Below, one piece after another: positions 29,130 through 39,400 of a stretch of DNA of 64,000 nucleotides. The translations under genes and the position numbers were made by a program. Origin of the DNA: Aurantiochytrium sp. KH105 (lineage: Eukaryota; Sar; Bigyra; Thraustochytrida; Thraustochytriidae); the NCBI GenBank assembly GCA_003116975.1, contig BGKB01000160.1:62001-126000 (forward strand). Direction: 5' to 3'. Under the pieces are notes generated by a model, which worked only from the letters and a program-made list of their open reading frames with translations, had not been told where the DNA came from and did no database searches. The stretch's first letter is position 1. Every line of letters starts with the position of its first letter.

Positions 29130-31277
29130 ATGGCGCCCGCGGTCGAGCCGCTGCTTCAGAGCCTCTTCCCTGCAGATGTCTTCGTCGCGACTGTGGACAA
29201 CCGTGACCACGCGTTCGCCCCGGCGGTAAGCGTCGCGACGTCCCACGGACAGGTGCTACCTGCTGGCCACCAAGGTCTCACCACCCTTTGCGAGGTCTGC
29301 GGCGCCGCTCTCGGGGCCCACGCGCTCGCGGTGCGATGGAAACGCGGTGCACGCGTACTAGCAGGCCACAGCAAACAACGAAAGCGATCGCGTCCTCACG
29401 CGGAAGCGTCGGACGCGCTTCGTGATGCACTAGCCCTGCTCGAGGCCACTCGCAAGCTGGCAAGCAGGACAAATAAGAAGAACGAGGCTGACCTCGACGA
29501 CGGCTGGCTCGTACGCTTGGGGGCCTCTTGCTGGCGCAATTTGCCTCGCCTCGCGCCTCTAGGCGTGCCAGAGAACAAATTGCATGAGGTCGCTGCGTCA
29601 TTGCACTCAAGAGATTCTTTACGCTTAACCCAAAAGTTGGACGAGGCCTACTTTTCCCTCTTTTATGAGGCGCGCTCTCGACGGCTTCGCATCGATCAGA
29701 AACGATGGAGCCCGTGTGCGTTTTACCACCGTGTAGAGCGCGAGTGGTATGCCCGTAGGATTTCCGGGGCAGCAGACGTTGACAATGACGACGCCGACGC
29801 CAACGACAAGACACCACCCGTGGCGCCCTCTGTTGCGCAGCATCCCTTATATGGCATTGTCATGACGCAAGATCACACAGCCGAGACAGATTTCTTTCGT
29901 TTGTGGCTTGCGCGCATGCACGAGCAGCTACGGCGTGGAAAGAATCTTGCCAATTTCGATTCCGTGCTGAAAGAACGGCGCCGCGTCCCCAAGGAAGAAT
30001 GGGCTGGCCGAGGCCGTCCACCGCTGCAGACCTTGTCTGCGCAGACATGGTTTGATCTCATGCGCGACTGGCCCGCCCATATTTATGCCTACGCCGTGCC
30101 GACCCGGGGCGCACTCAAGGAAATTGTCAACCTGGGCTCCATTGTTGAAGTCGGTGCCGGAACAGGATACTGGGCTTATCACCTCAGGACGATGGGTGCC
30201 AATGTCGTGGCGGCAGATATTGCACCGCTTGAGACGGATACATCTCCAAGTTTGGGAAGCAACGGCAAAAAGCGAAACAATCGAGGGGGTGCGCATACGC
30301 GCGCAAACGAGTATCATGGTCAGCTCCCCGCATATACGCGCATCGAAGCTATGCCTCGTGGTCGCAAGGGTGGCTCTCTTGATGCCTCGTGGGCTCAGCG
30401 CGATGCACTCTTCCTGTGCTATCCACCACCAGGCACACCCATGGCAGAGAACGCTCTTGCGGATTTTCAAGGTCAACATGTCGCTGTCGTGGGCGAGTGG
30501 ATTGGCACGACAGCCACCCAGCCCTTTGAGGTCTCCCTGCAGCGCGAATTCATCTTGAGCAAAACTGTGCATCTTCCAAACTGGCCCAACACAGCGTACA
30601 CTCTGACCATCTGGCGTCGACGTGACAAGGCCATTGCCGCGCCGCAGCCTGTGCCCTTGCAGGCTCTTACATGCGAGGTTTGCGCCAGTGCTCTTGGACA
30701 AGGTGCCGAGCTGCGACGTTGCGCTCTCACACGTGCCATTTGCTTTTGTTCTACACGTTGCTTTCACCGTGGCAAATCTGCCTGGCATCTCGAGCTACTG
30801 GCTCGAGGACTCCCATGTCCAGACCCTTCCAACGATGATACGCTTTTCATGACCGCGTTCGACTCGTTGTTATGGCCTTTCGTAAGCCGCCCAGGGCCAA
30901 GTTTGCAGGAGAAACGCGAAGCACGCTTTCAAAACTATACAGCTCCACGTGAAGCATCCTTTATGTCAGCTCGCTGCAGCAAACAATTGCCTGCATCGTC
31001 AGATTCTCGCCGTCCACACCGCAAACACCAAAATCTATGCGTCCAGGCTCCAAGTTCTGCCGACTGCTCAACTGATTCCCACATAAAGCTCAAAGGGAAG
31101 TCACATCCAAAGTCAAAGCGGCCGCTTATTTTACATGACGAGAGCAACAGAGAGACCAAGCCTCGGCCTGGCCTGAAACGCAGGGCAACCATCGTGCTTC
31201 AGGAAGAGCCCAAGAAGCGCAAACCTAAATTTGCCAAGACCAAGAAGAAGCGGCGCTCAAACGCTGACAAAAAATAG
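29130..31277 (+). CDS. Class I methyltransferase-like protein with MYND-like zinc cluster
   Basis: A 715-residue protein. Near residue 338, IVEVGAGTGYWAYHL followed by VVAADIAP matches motifs I and II of Rossmann-fold SAM-dependent methyltransferases. Further on are ALFLCYPPPGTPM, a position where such enzymes carry a motif IV-type D/NPPY, and PNWPNTAYTLTIWRRR at the end of the fold. From residue ~514 a Cys/His cluster (CEVC, then C, then CFCSTRC, then a His and a final Cys) resembles a MYND zinc finger. A similar CEVCGAALG motif at residues 54-62 lacks the other ligands. The C-terminal 120 residues are Lys/Arg-rich and nuclear-localisation-like. Known: the SAM fold and the MYND protein-binding finger. 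Inferred: a possibly nuclear methyltransferase of unknown substrate; activity is unproven. The start is in CACGATGGC. Confidence 0.8.
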   Translation: MAPAVEPLLQSLFPADVFVATVDNRDHAFAPAVSVATSHGQVLPAGHQGLTTLCEVCGAALGAHALAVRWKRGARVLAGHSKQRKRSRPHAEASDALRDALALLEATRKLASRTNKKNEADLDDGWLVRLGASCWRNLPRLAPLGVPENKLHEVAASLHSRDSLRLTQKLDEAYFSLFYEARSRRLRIDQKRWSPCAFYHRVEREWYARRISGAADVDNDDADANDKTPPVAPSVAQHPLYGIVMTQDHTAETDFFRLWLARMHEQLRRGKNLANFDSVLKERRRVPKEEWAGRGRPPLQTLSAQTWFDLMRDWPAHIYAYAVPTRGALKEIVNLGSIVEVGAGTGYWAYHLRTMGANVVAADIAPLETDTSPSLGSNGKKRNNRGGAHTRANEYHGQLPAYTRIEAMPRGRKGGSLDASWAQRDALFLCYPPPGTPMAENALADFQGQHVAVVGEWIGTTATQPFEVSLQREFILSKTVHLPNWPNTAYTLTIWRRRDKAIAAPQPVPLQALTCEVCASALGQGAELRRCALTRAICFCSTRCFHRGKSAWHLELLARGLPCPDPSNDDTLFMTAFDSLLWPFVSRPGPSLQEKREARFQNYTAPREASFMSARCSKQLPASSDSRRPHRKHQNLCVQAPSSADCSTDSHIKLKGKSHPKSKRPLILHDESNRETKPRPGLKRRATIVLQEEPKKRKPKFAKTKKKRRSNADKK

Positions 31278-31828
31278 ATATACAGAGCCCCTCTTCATCC
31301 TCTACTATTATACCATCCGTACACTTTTTATCGCCATTGTCGCAATCTGACAACGTCCTTTCTCCACCCAGAACTTTGCGGTCATCCGATCGGATTGAAA
31401 TTTCAACAACGGATACTTTAGGGTACTTTGTAACTTTTTACAACGACTCTTAGCATTTCATCGCATTATTCATAAGTAAAAAATCATAACAATTTCCGAT
31501 GCTTCTTGCGATCTGCCCCTCTTGCTCCTCTTTTTGAGAGCGCAGCGGCTCTCGTCTAGTAGTGGTAGGTGTCGCACCATGAGGCAGCCTCGATCGTGGC
31601 CAAAGCAAACGCTCGTCTGGAACTGGCAAAGTCGATCGGCGATCAGAGTTGATCGGCGATCAGAGTCGATCGACGCCGTGGACGAGCCATCGGGCGGGAC
31701 TCACCAGCACGGCCCTCCGGTCGTCGAGAGCAAGAGCTCAACGCTCGGGCGGAGAGGACAACCGGAGAGAAGTGGAGCGAAGTGAAGAGTCGAGTTGAGG
31801 CAAGGCCAGCCACGGGGAGATAGCGACG
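31278..31828. other. Intergenic region upstream of the Tubby-like gene
   Basis: The first ~250 bases are AT-rich. The rest is GC-richer and contains a partly repeated GATCGGCGATCAGAG motif near 31,635-31,670. No gene was seen. Confidence 0.6.
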
Positions 31829-34105
31829 ATGGAGGAAGTCGAAGAGCGTCACGAGGACACGCGCTTGTCGTCGGAGCGTGCTGGTGCTCGCAAAATTCCC
31901 CTTGCAGTTTCTCCTACGAGTCCAGTCCCAGGCGCATCGCAGCACGACTCCTCGGACGCTGACTCGGATGCCGAGCGCAAGAAAAGAAAGAAAACTAGCA
32001 AAAAGAAGAAAAAGTCCAAAAAGAGCAGCAAGGACAGAGATCGTGGCAGCATTGGCGATGACAAGAGCGTAGACGAGGACGCTACCGATTCTGGAGAGAC
32101 GGATGCAAAGAAGAGCAGCAAGAAAAAGAAAAAGGAGAAGAAGGAAAAATCCAAAAAGTCTTCTCGCAAATCGAAACACTCCCATGATGAAAACGAAGGA
32201 GATCTCGAGGAGGATGAGGAAGCCGCTGCTCGTCGCGCTGCACGCAGAGAAACACGCAAGAAGAAGCACAGCGACAAAGCGGATGAAAATAGCGAAGACG
32301 ATGAGGGTCACCGGTCGTCGAAGAGCTCGAAAAAATCAAAACACAAGTCCAAACGGCGCCACGCGAGCAGCGACAACATCGACATTCTTGCCGATGCCGG
32401 TGAAACTGACGACGCGCACAAGCAAATGAATGAGGACGACCGAGAAATCGAAGAAGAATGCAAGAACGCCAGCGACGGCGAGGAAGACGCTGATCCTTCT
32501 GAGAAACGCCACCATCATCGACGCTCTCATCGACACGGCGACAAAAAGTCGCACAAGTCTTCGGACGACTCGTCATCCAAGAAGAAAAAGAAGAAGAAGA
32601 AGAAGGACAAGGAAAAGGAAAAGGAGAAGAAGGACGGCTCCTCAAAACACTCGAGCAAGAAGCACCGATCGAGTAGCCATTTGGACAATCAAGAGGTTGC
32701 CGGCGCTGACAACGGCACGCACGACGCAATCGAAGACAATGAAACTGACAGTGCGAGAGACGAAGGTTTCGGAGTGCGCGGTCGAGACGATGGCTTTGCC
32801 GCGCTCGAGAGCGCAATGTCTGGCCTGCAAATCGAGTCAAAAGGAGCGGAGGACGCCAGCGACGAGGCCGAAGGCAATCGAGTCTTCCTTGAAGACGACC
32901 TTGAAGAACATGAACTTGATGCGCACGACGCTGATCGTACCGACGATGACGAGGACGATGTAAGCAGATATGAAGATGATGAGGAAGAAGAAGAAGAAGA
33001 AGAGAATGAGGATGATGATGAGGACGACGAAAACGAGGCCAAGTCTGGAGGCCACAAGATGGATGAAGAGAATGAGCACTCGGCGTGGAACCAGTCGCTG
33101 CCTTCAGAAATACGTGATGATCTCTACGTCGACGAGTTCTCCGATGTGCAAGATGCCTCGCAGGAAATGTCGCACCGTATTCGCAAGCTGCGAAAGCTCT
33201 TGTATGGCCCAGTCCCGGAGGGCGTCACGCTCAAAGCCCAAATCGATCGCCACTATGATCATTCGGGTAGCGTGTACTACTCTTTCATCCTTCCCGTCGA
33301 GCGCGGCGATGGCATGCGCGACAAGCGCATGACACTGATGATTGCCAAGTGCAGGACCGGCGTGACGCTCAAGCCAACATACGTGATCTCGCTCGAGCCA
33401 ATCGACTTCAAGAAACGCTGCGCGCAGCGATCGGAGCGCTACTTTGGCAAAGTACAGCTCATCAAAGGCTCTGACGCCCTCGGTCTCTCTGGACCGATGC
33501 AATACGTCGTCTATGATGATGGGTACAACCCCAGTCGTGTTGGCGGCTCCCGCGGCGAGCCTCCTGTCGGGTTCTCGCGCAAGCTGCTGGCATCTGTCAT
33601 CTACGAGGATACCAAGGGCATCCCCGAGGACCTCAAAATGACAGTGGCGCTTCCAAAGATGTCCCACGTCCCAGAAAACGAGGTGGACCCCTCCATGGAT
33701 CCTCTGAAGACGCAATTCAAGAGTTTGAGCAAATGTCACAACTTTTCCATTCAGGAGCGAATCATGGAAGACGAGGAAGATCTCGAACATCATCCGTTCT
33801 TGCAAGCAGCCGAGAAGACCATGTTGGCAACGCACAGTATTCCCATGGGAAACAAAAAGAGACTCGCTATCTCGAGCGAGTCGAGATTCCCTGTTGCTCC
33901 AAGTATCAAGAACTTTGAGGTTTGTCGCGCTCCAACAAATGCATCTTCGGCCCCGGAGCTCGGACTGGCAAGGATTGGCAAAGAGCGCTTCTTTGCGCTT
34001 GTGCGCTACCCCTTTTCGCCATTCGAGGCCTTCGGTGTGTGCATTTCCAAGTTTGACGCAACGAGCTCGTATCGCTCAAAATTAGGCCGCCGCATGTCAT
34101 TGTGA
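31829..34105 (+). CDS. Tubby-like protein with long Lys/Ser and acidic N-terminal region
   Basis: A 758-residue protein. Residues ~50-330 are low-complexity Lys/Ser/Asp/Glu with several KKKKK runs, and ~365-420 are almost pure Asp/Glu. The C-terminal Tubby domain spans ~455-745. It starts at GPVPEGVTLKAQI, has YVISLEPIDF and YVVYDDGYNP like the YLIS-D and YDNG blocks of Tubby, then PVAPSIKNFEV (Tubby: VASVKNFQ), and ends near FFALVRYPFSPFEAFGVCIS (Tubby: YPL-ALQAFAI-LSSFD). Known: the domain is a beta-barrel around a helix that binds phosphoinositides, mostly PI(4,5)P2, and helps carry membrane proteins to cilia. Here the basic phosphoinositide loop has fewer Lys/Arg than animal Tubby, and the C-terminus runs about 17 residues past the usual end. 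Inferred: a membrane-responsive or ciliary-trafficking adaptor. It converges on the next gene, 290 bp away. Confidence 0.93.
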   Translation: MEEVEERHEDTRLSSERAGARKIPLAVSPTSPVPGASQHDSSDADSDAERKKRKKTSKKKKKSKKSSKDRDRGSIGDDKSVDEDATDSGETDAKKSSKKKKKEKKEKSKKSSRKSKHSHDENEGDLEEDEEAAARRAARRETRKKKHSDKADENSEDDEGHRSSKSSKKSKHKSKRRHASSDNIDILADAGETDDAHKQMNEDDREIEEECKNASDGEEDADPSEKRHHHRRSHRHGDKKSHKSSDDSSSKKKKKKKKKDKEKEKEKKDGSSKHSSKKHRSSSHLDNQEVAGADNGTHDAIEDNETDSARDEGFGVRGRDDGFAALESAMSGLQIESKGAEDASDEAEGNRVFLEDDLEEHELDAHDADRTDDDEDDVSRYEDDEEEEEEEENEDDDEDDENEAKSGGHKMDEENEHSAWNQSLPSEIRDDLYVDEFSDVQDASQEMSHRIRKLRKLLYGPVPEGVTLKAQIDRHYDHSGSVYYSFILPVERGDGMRDKRMTLMIAKCRTGVTLKPTYVISLEPIDFKKRCAQRSERYFGKVQLIKGSDALGLSGPMQYVVYDDGYNPSRVGGSRGEPPVGFSRKLLASVIYEDTKGIPEDLKMTVALPKMSHVPENEVDPSMDPLKTQFKSLSKCHNFSIQERIMEDEEDLEHHPFLQAAEKTMLATHSIPMGNKKRLAISSESRFPVAPSIKNFEVCRAPTNASSAPELGLARIGKERFFALVRYPFSPFEAFGVCISKFDATSSYRSKLGRRMSL

Positions 34106-34250
34106 AGTGCAAGCCGTCAGGTTCTAAAGTAGTAAGCATCTTATTCCTTCTACCTTGGCTATTCGTTTCAAGGATGCAGACATGGGATCAGAATGCGCCT
34201 TTTCATACTTGGTGGTGCCTGCCAATTTTCAAAGGTACAGAAATGGACAC

Positions 34251-34269
34251 AAGCAAGCAAGCAAGCAAG
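34251..34269. repeat. AAGC tetranucleotide run
   Basis: Nearly five tandem AAGC units in the 290-bp spacer between two convergent genes. Confidence 0.85.
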
Positions 34270-34395
34270 TTTATTTGACTCAACTTGATCCTAATATTCG
34301 AGAACGGCTCTGGGATGCATTGGAGAATCCTCTTGCTTTTTGTGTTCTCCGCATTCCGTATTCTGAGATTTGTTGTTGGCATCATTGCGGTTCAT

Positions 34396-35376
34396 TCATT
34401 TCCATCGACCAATTGGAGTCGTGAAATATCGCTCGTCAATGTCGCCGTGGCCCGTATGGGTTTTGATCCGGAGAAGAAACTTGGAGGGGAGATACTCCAG
34501 CATGAGGCCTCCCTCCGTTGTGTCGATTACAAGCCAGCTACCGCCAGCCGAGCGACGAACATCATTGCCTGAGCATCCCAGAACCGTTTCGCACGTCGCC
34601 TCAAGAGAAATGGTTTGACCAATTTGCGAAAAGGTGCGGAGGGTTGGGTCCTCGGGACGCCCAAGGAGGGACGCAAAGACCTCTGGAAGCACACAAGTCG
34701 CCTCGACGAGAATTGCTTGTGGAATTGACGAGGGGGAGAGCGACAGCCCGTTGCGAATCATACGACGGAGTTGACTGCGAAGCGCCTTGACAAGGTCTGC
34801 GCGCAGCTTTGGCTTGAGTTCATAACCTGCAGCTTCTTGCTGCGCTGCCAACTTGGCAGCCGCCAGCGAAGCTGAACTTGACGAGGAAGAACTAGAGGAG
34901 AGAGGGTGGGCCGCAGACGATGACGACGAAGATGTCATCGTGTTTGCGCTCGAAACGTTGGCACTTGCGCTAGCTCCGAGAGCTGTGCGGGCAGTTTCGC
35001 CTTCATGAACGCGGCGGGCCTTGGAAAGCTCATTCTCTTTTTCACGAATAGCGAGCTTGCGCTTCGCGAGGAGCTCCTCGCGAGCCTTTTCTGCCGCACG
35101 GTCGACGGCCTCCTTCATTTCCTTCGCTCGCTCCTTTCTACGCTGGCGCTTCTGAACCTTGGCCTCAAAGTTCTCCTTGCCATGCACAGATATGGCGAGG
35201 CGCTCGAGATCTGACACCTTGTAGTAGGTCGTGCCGCGTCCGACGCCAAATACACTTTGGCCTTGCACTTCTGGTGTAAGGCGGCGCAAATGGTTGCTGT
35301 CAAGCCAGAACATCTTGCGTGCGTCGACCGTCGACACTACGTAGACATTTGCGAGTTCAGGAATTCGGCTGCTCAT
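34396..35376 (-). CDS. Conserved hypothetical protein with weak XPA C-terminal-like region
   Basis: A 326-residue protein from the ATG at 35374-35376; a GTG ten codons upstream is an unlikely start in a eukaryote. Residues ~15-65 (VSTVDARKMFWLDSNHLRRL, then a basic helix with KRQRRKERAKEMKE) resemble by eye the C-terminal DNA-binding part of XPA/Rad14, which has a T-D-A-K-x-x-Y-x-L start and a basic tail. The match is weak, and the XPA zinc-finger cysteines are absent. A Ser-rich linker with two poly-Ser tracts spans about residues 140-175. The last ~130 residues form a compact domain I do not recognise. Inferred only: a nuclear, nucleic-acid-binding protein. It is convergent with the Tubby-like gene and divergent from exportin-5. 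Confidence 0.75.
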   Translation of the reverse strand: MSSRIPELANVYVVSTVDARKMFWLDSNHLRRLTPEVQGQSVFGVGRGTTYYKVSDLERLAISVHGKENFEAKVQKRQRRKERAKEMKEAVDRAAEKAREELLAKRKLAIREKENELSKARRVHEGETARTALGASASANVSSANTMTSSSSSSAAHPLSSSSSSSSSASLAAAKLAAQQEAAGYELKPKLRADLVKALRSQLRRMIRNGLSLSPSSIPQAILVEATCVLPEVFASLLGRPEDPTLRTFSQIGQTISLEATCETVLGCSGNDVRRSAGGSWLVIDTTEGGLMLEYLPSKFLLRIKTHTGHGDIDERYFTTPIGRWK

Positions 35377-36487
35377 CCTGTCGTGCTTTCGGGCGGTCGA
35401 CTCCACGAGGCGTCCTCGTTACGACCTCTTGTGCTGTTGAAGACCTTCCTACGCAAGCTCGCGCGCGCAGCTGATGCTCGATGCTCGATGCCTTGGCCCT
35501 CGTTCGCCGTTGTACGACGCAGGGTCAGTCGGTCAGTCGGCCAGCTGCGGACGTTATACGTTGATGCGCGTCTGTGCAGACGCACGCTTCCGTCGCCCTC
35601 GGCGCTACGAGCGTCTCGCCCCCGACGCGCGCGGCTCCCGAGTCTCGAGTTTCCTGCTCGTCGCGTGATCTATCAATGCCTGCGCGCGGCCTCGAGCTCG
35701 CAACCATCCCGGCGCAAACTAGACGCAAAGTAGGTAGGCCCAGAGGGGGGAGGGAAAAAAACATCGCCCCTTACATTACTATGGGCATTCCTCGCCACTT
35801 TCAGACCATTCTGGGGGGTACCTTGCATTCGATAGCATCCTTCGCGGCACCTGTCCTCCATATTACCCTGACAAAAAACGGGACAGATGCCTCATGTACT
35901 ATCCAAAGGGTCTTCATAACCCCCCAAACGGTGTCTCAAAAGTCGCTCCGCGGGTGGCTTTGGGGGTCCCCGGGGCCCTAGATATTGGGACGCGCAAGCG
36001 ATCGAGCGTCGAGCAGCAGAGCGCAACGGGAGGTCGCGGCGCGGCGCGAGGGCGGACGCGCGCGCGAGGTCGCGGTCGAGCGGGAGGGCGGGAGGGCCGA
36101 GCGCGCGCCCCCGGCCGCAGACGCGCCGCTGCGCAGGAGCACCTGCGGTGGACCGCAGCGCCTTCCTTGCAGCTCGCGCGGGAGATCGGCGGCTCGCCTT
36201 GGGCCGGGCTGGGCAGGGCTGCGCTAGGCGCGAGCGGCGGCGGCGAAGACGACGACGACGACGACGACGACGACTGCTGCTGCTGCGGCGGCGGCGGGTG
36301 GGAAAGAAGGCGGTCTCAAGGTCTGCTGCCAGGCTGACGCGTTAGCCACGATAGCGGCAGCAACGCAGACAAGAACCATTCATTGAACAAGCACCGATCA
36401 CTGGAAAACGTTGGCTACGTGTCGTCTTCTGTGGCGATACATTCGCAAGGACGTGGTGACCGGCTGCCGACGAGGCAGAGAGAAACC
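35377..36487. other. Divergent spacer upstream of exportin-5
   Basis: 1.1 kb, with a G-run-containing AT-richer stretch around 35,740-35,960 and very GC-rich DNA from 35,990 to 36,310 that ends in a GAC-to-TGC triplet-repeat junction. No gene was recognised. Confidence 0.6.
36248..36286. repeat. (GAC)9 followed directly by (TGC)4
   Basis: Nine GAC triplets (36248-36274) run straight into four TGC triplets (36275-36286), then GGC triplets. It lies about 200 bases upstream of the exportin-5 ATG. Confidence 0.92.
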
Positions 36488-39400
36488 ATGCAAGGAGATC
36501 CCAGTGTGCTTGTGCAGGCTTTGCAAACAGTCTATGATAAAGCCACGCAGACAGCTGCGAGGCAGCAAGCCCAGGCTGTCCTGGATCAGTTCGCAGATCG
36601 ACCACGCGCAGCGTTGGAGGGGCTGATGCTCTACGCAATGGCTACACGCGAACGGCAGCCCGACAGCGTGCGACTGTTTGCTCTCAATGCAAGTTTGCGA
36701 TCAATTTGTGGACACTGGACGGCGCTGGGCCAGCAAGATCGTGAGCAAGTTAAGGAGGCCGCGCTCGAGATCCTTTGGGAGGGTCTGCAGGACCAAGAGG
36801 CGAGATTCATTAAAGCCAAAGTGTCATCCATTCTGGTGGAGCTCGCGAAGCGATCGTGGCCGCAGGAATGGACCAATTTTTTAAGTGTTCTTGAGAATGC
36901 AGCCGCCAAGAGCATCGGGCGTGCCGAGCTTGTTCTTCGTACATTGCGAGACCTGACGGAAGACTGCACAAATTCAGACTTTAACTCTTCTCTGTCTCCG
37001 GGTCGTAGGTCGGACATTATGCAAGGATTGCGTGCTGCGCTTGATGAGTTGCTTCAGCTCGTTTTCAGACTTCTCGAGAGCGCTCATGCTGGAGCGCGCG
37101 AGGCCGCTTCCCAAGGCGGAGGCACGGCTCTCGAGGAGAATTTGGCGCTCGCGACGGCAACGCTCGGTGCGCTGCAGCTATTAGCGGACCTTGCGCCCGT
37201 CCAGTCACTTATGAATCACAATTTGGTGAGCGCGGTAAGCGCCTTTGCTCATCCTATTGCTGGAATCCCAGCTTCAGACAGCGCTCGCGGTGTGCAAAAG
37301 GCCGCGTGGCAATGCGTCGCGGCGCTTGCGGAAAAATCGACCTCTGACCGCAACACGACGGTAGACATGCTGGGCTACGCATGTTCGGTGGCCAACGTGC
37401 TCCAGGGTTCGTTCCAGCTCGTACCTCTGCGCGGGACTGTTCAATCTCAGCGCGACTGCGCAGCCTTGGATGCTGTGTGGCCGCTCTTTGCTCTTGCCAA
37501 TGACGATAGCACTGGCGATGCGGAAACGACTCTCTTGGAGAATGAAGATGTGCACTTTTTGCAAGCTCGCGCAGTGACCCAAATCACCTCGCAGTACTTT
37601 GCGCAGCTGCTCACGGAGGCGGATGCAAATCGTGCCAATGACGGGCCTCGCGCCCGCGAGGCGCTAGAGTCAGTTATGCGCATGCTGCTTCAAATGCTCT
37701 GCCAACCTGGCGTGCGCGTACGCGCAGCGTGCGTCAATGGCATGCTGGCGGCGGTCCGGGCATGGAGCGCACATGTGGCGTCATTTTCTTCGGATAATTC
37801 CACGCAGGAACTTGCGCCATGCTCGACAGGTAGAGAGGGTTGTGCGCTCCTCGAGTCCTACCTGATGCTTTTATGGCGATGCCTTGCAGATCATGTGATT
37901 GCCCTTGGCGCCCCAGACTCACCTGCGTCGTCATTGTGGCCGGCAGCTGCCTTTGCGCTCGAGTCTTTTGATGATCACGAGGATTTCATGAGCGCCTTGG
38001 ATGGCATGCGCACCCAGACCTTGCTTGTGATGCAATCACTTACCAAGCTCTGTCCAGAGCAAGCGTTACAATTCTGGCGACTACGTGTGAGCTTGGCATG
38101 CGCGCCACCTTCCTCGCCACCTGATACAGCGGCGCTGGGTGCCGGCGTTCGGGCTCTGCAGGTTCAACTCGATGATGCAACCTTTTTCGCTGGGTCCAAC
38201 GGAACCTCTGCGGAACAGCCAGAGCTGGAAAGCCCTCGTCAGGCCTACGTGACATCGACGCTGGTCTGGCTGGTGGACGGCATTTTGCGCGATGTCCCGA
38301 AAAAGATTTTTGAGCAGTTTGGCCATCTCAACCAGCTGGGAGGGCAGGCAAGCGCAACGCGTGCAGGCCAGGGTGCTGTCGAGCTTCGTCTCGGGCTTGA
38401 AACAGTGTTGGGTTTTAGCGAGCGAGCCGTGGGCGACGCACTAGGCGTCCTGCACGTGCTCTCGCGTTTAAGCAAATGCTACGCAGCTGTCCCAGACGGA
38501 CCGTCGCTTTTCTTGTTTCCTGTGCTGAACAAGATGTTTTCGTGTGCCACTTTTCACAAGGCAACGGAGCAGGGGAATGAGCCCTACTCGGTGGAAACTT
38601 TGAGTATTCGCCGACGTGCTGGAAGCGCTCTACTCGAGATTTGCACGCAGCTCTCAGAGGGCGGGGCGTCTTCTCCCGAGATTCGCGCTCATATGGCGAC
38701 CTTGCTGCCCAAGTTTTGTGAGAATGTGCTACAGGTTCTGAACGAGAGCGGGACGCGCATTGAGAACCAGGAGAAAATCGTTTTGCACGAGGTCCTAGTC
38801 GTGGTGAGCAACACGCTTCCGAGCGGCGAGGAGCAAGATCGGTTTGTCGGCGAACTCGTGGCGCAGCCCCTGCGTGTGTGGACATCGCCGGAAGTGACGC
38901 AAATGGCCTCTTCCCCCGAGCGACTGGCGGCGGCGTTGCGGCAGTGCGGAACCGGGGACGATCTGGTGCAGGAAAGTCGACGTGCGCTTGCGTTAATGCT
39001 GGCCATGGCACGTCGCTCAAAGGGACGAAGCGACCACGTGCGCCCCTTTGCTCGTTATTGGCGCGATGTGCTTCCCAACATGTTCACGATGCTGCGGTCC
39101 CTGCACGGCCTTTCGCGCGAGCGTGAAAAGTACCAGGATGTACTCTACGTGCATCCTGACGAAATGCGCGTCCTCATGGGCAAGTTCGGAGGCACGAATT
39201 GCTCGTGGCCTGATAGCGCAAACAATCTGCACACACTTCACGCCATGAGCCAACTACGCGAGGTCTTGTACTCGGGGCTCGGGCGAGCGGCGAAGTACCG
39301 TAATGTTGGCGTCTTCGCGCTGCCGCAGGCTTCGGAGCTGCTCAGCGAGGCAATGCTATCCAACTTGGAAGTGCTCGAGAATCGTGCTGTCTACCGACTC

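Noticed and set aside
36383-36487. A 35-codon upstream extension of exportin-5
   Set aside because: It begins with TTG, and the first ATG in frame is 36488, in a good start context.
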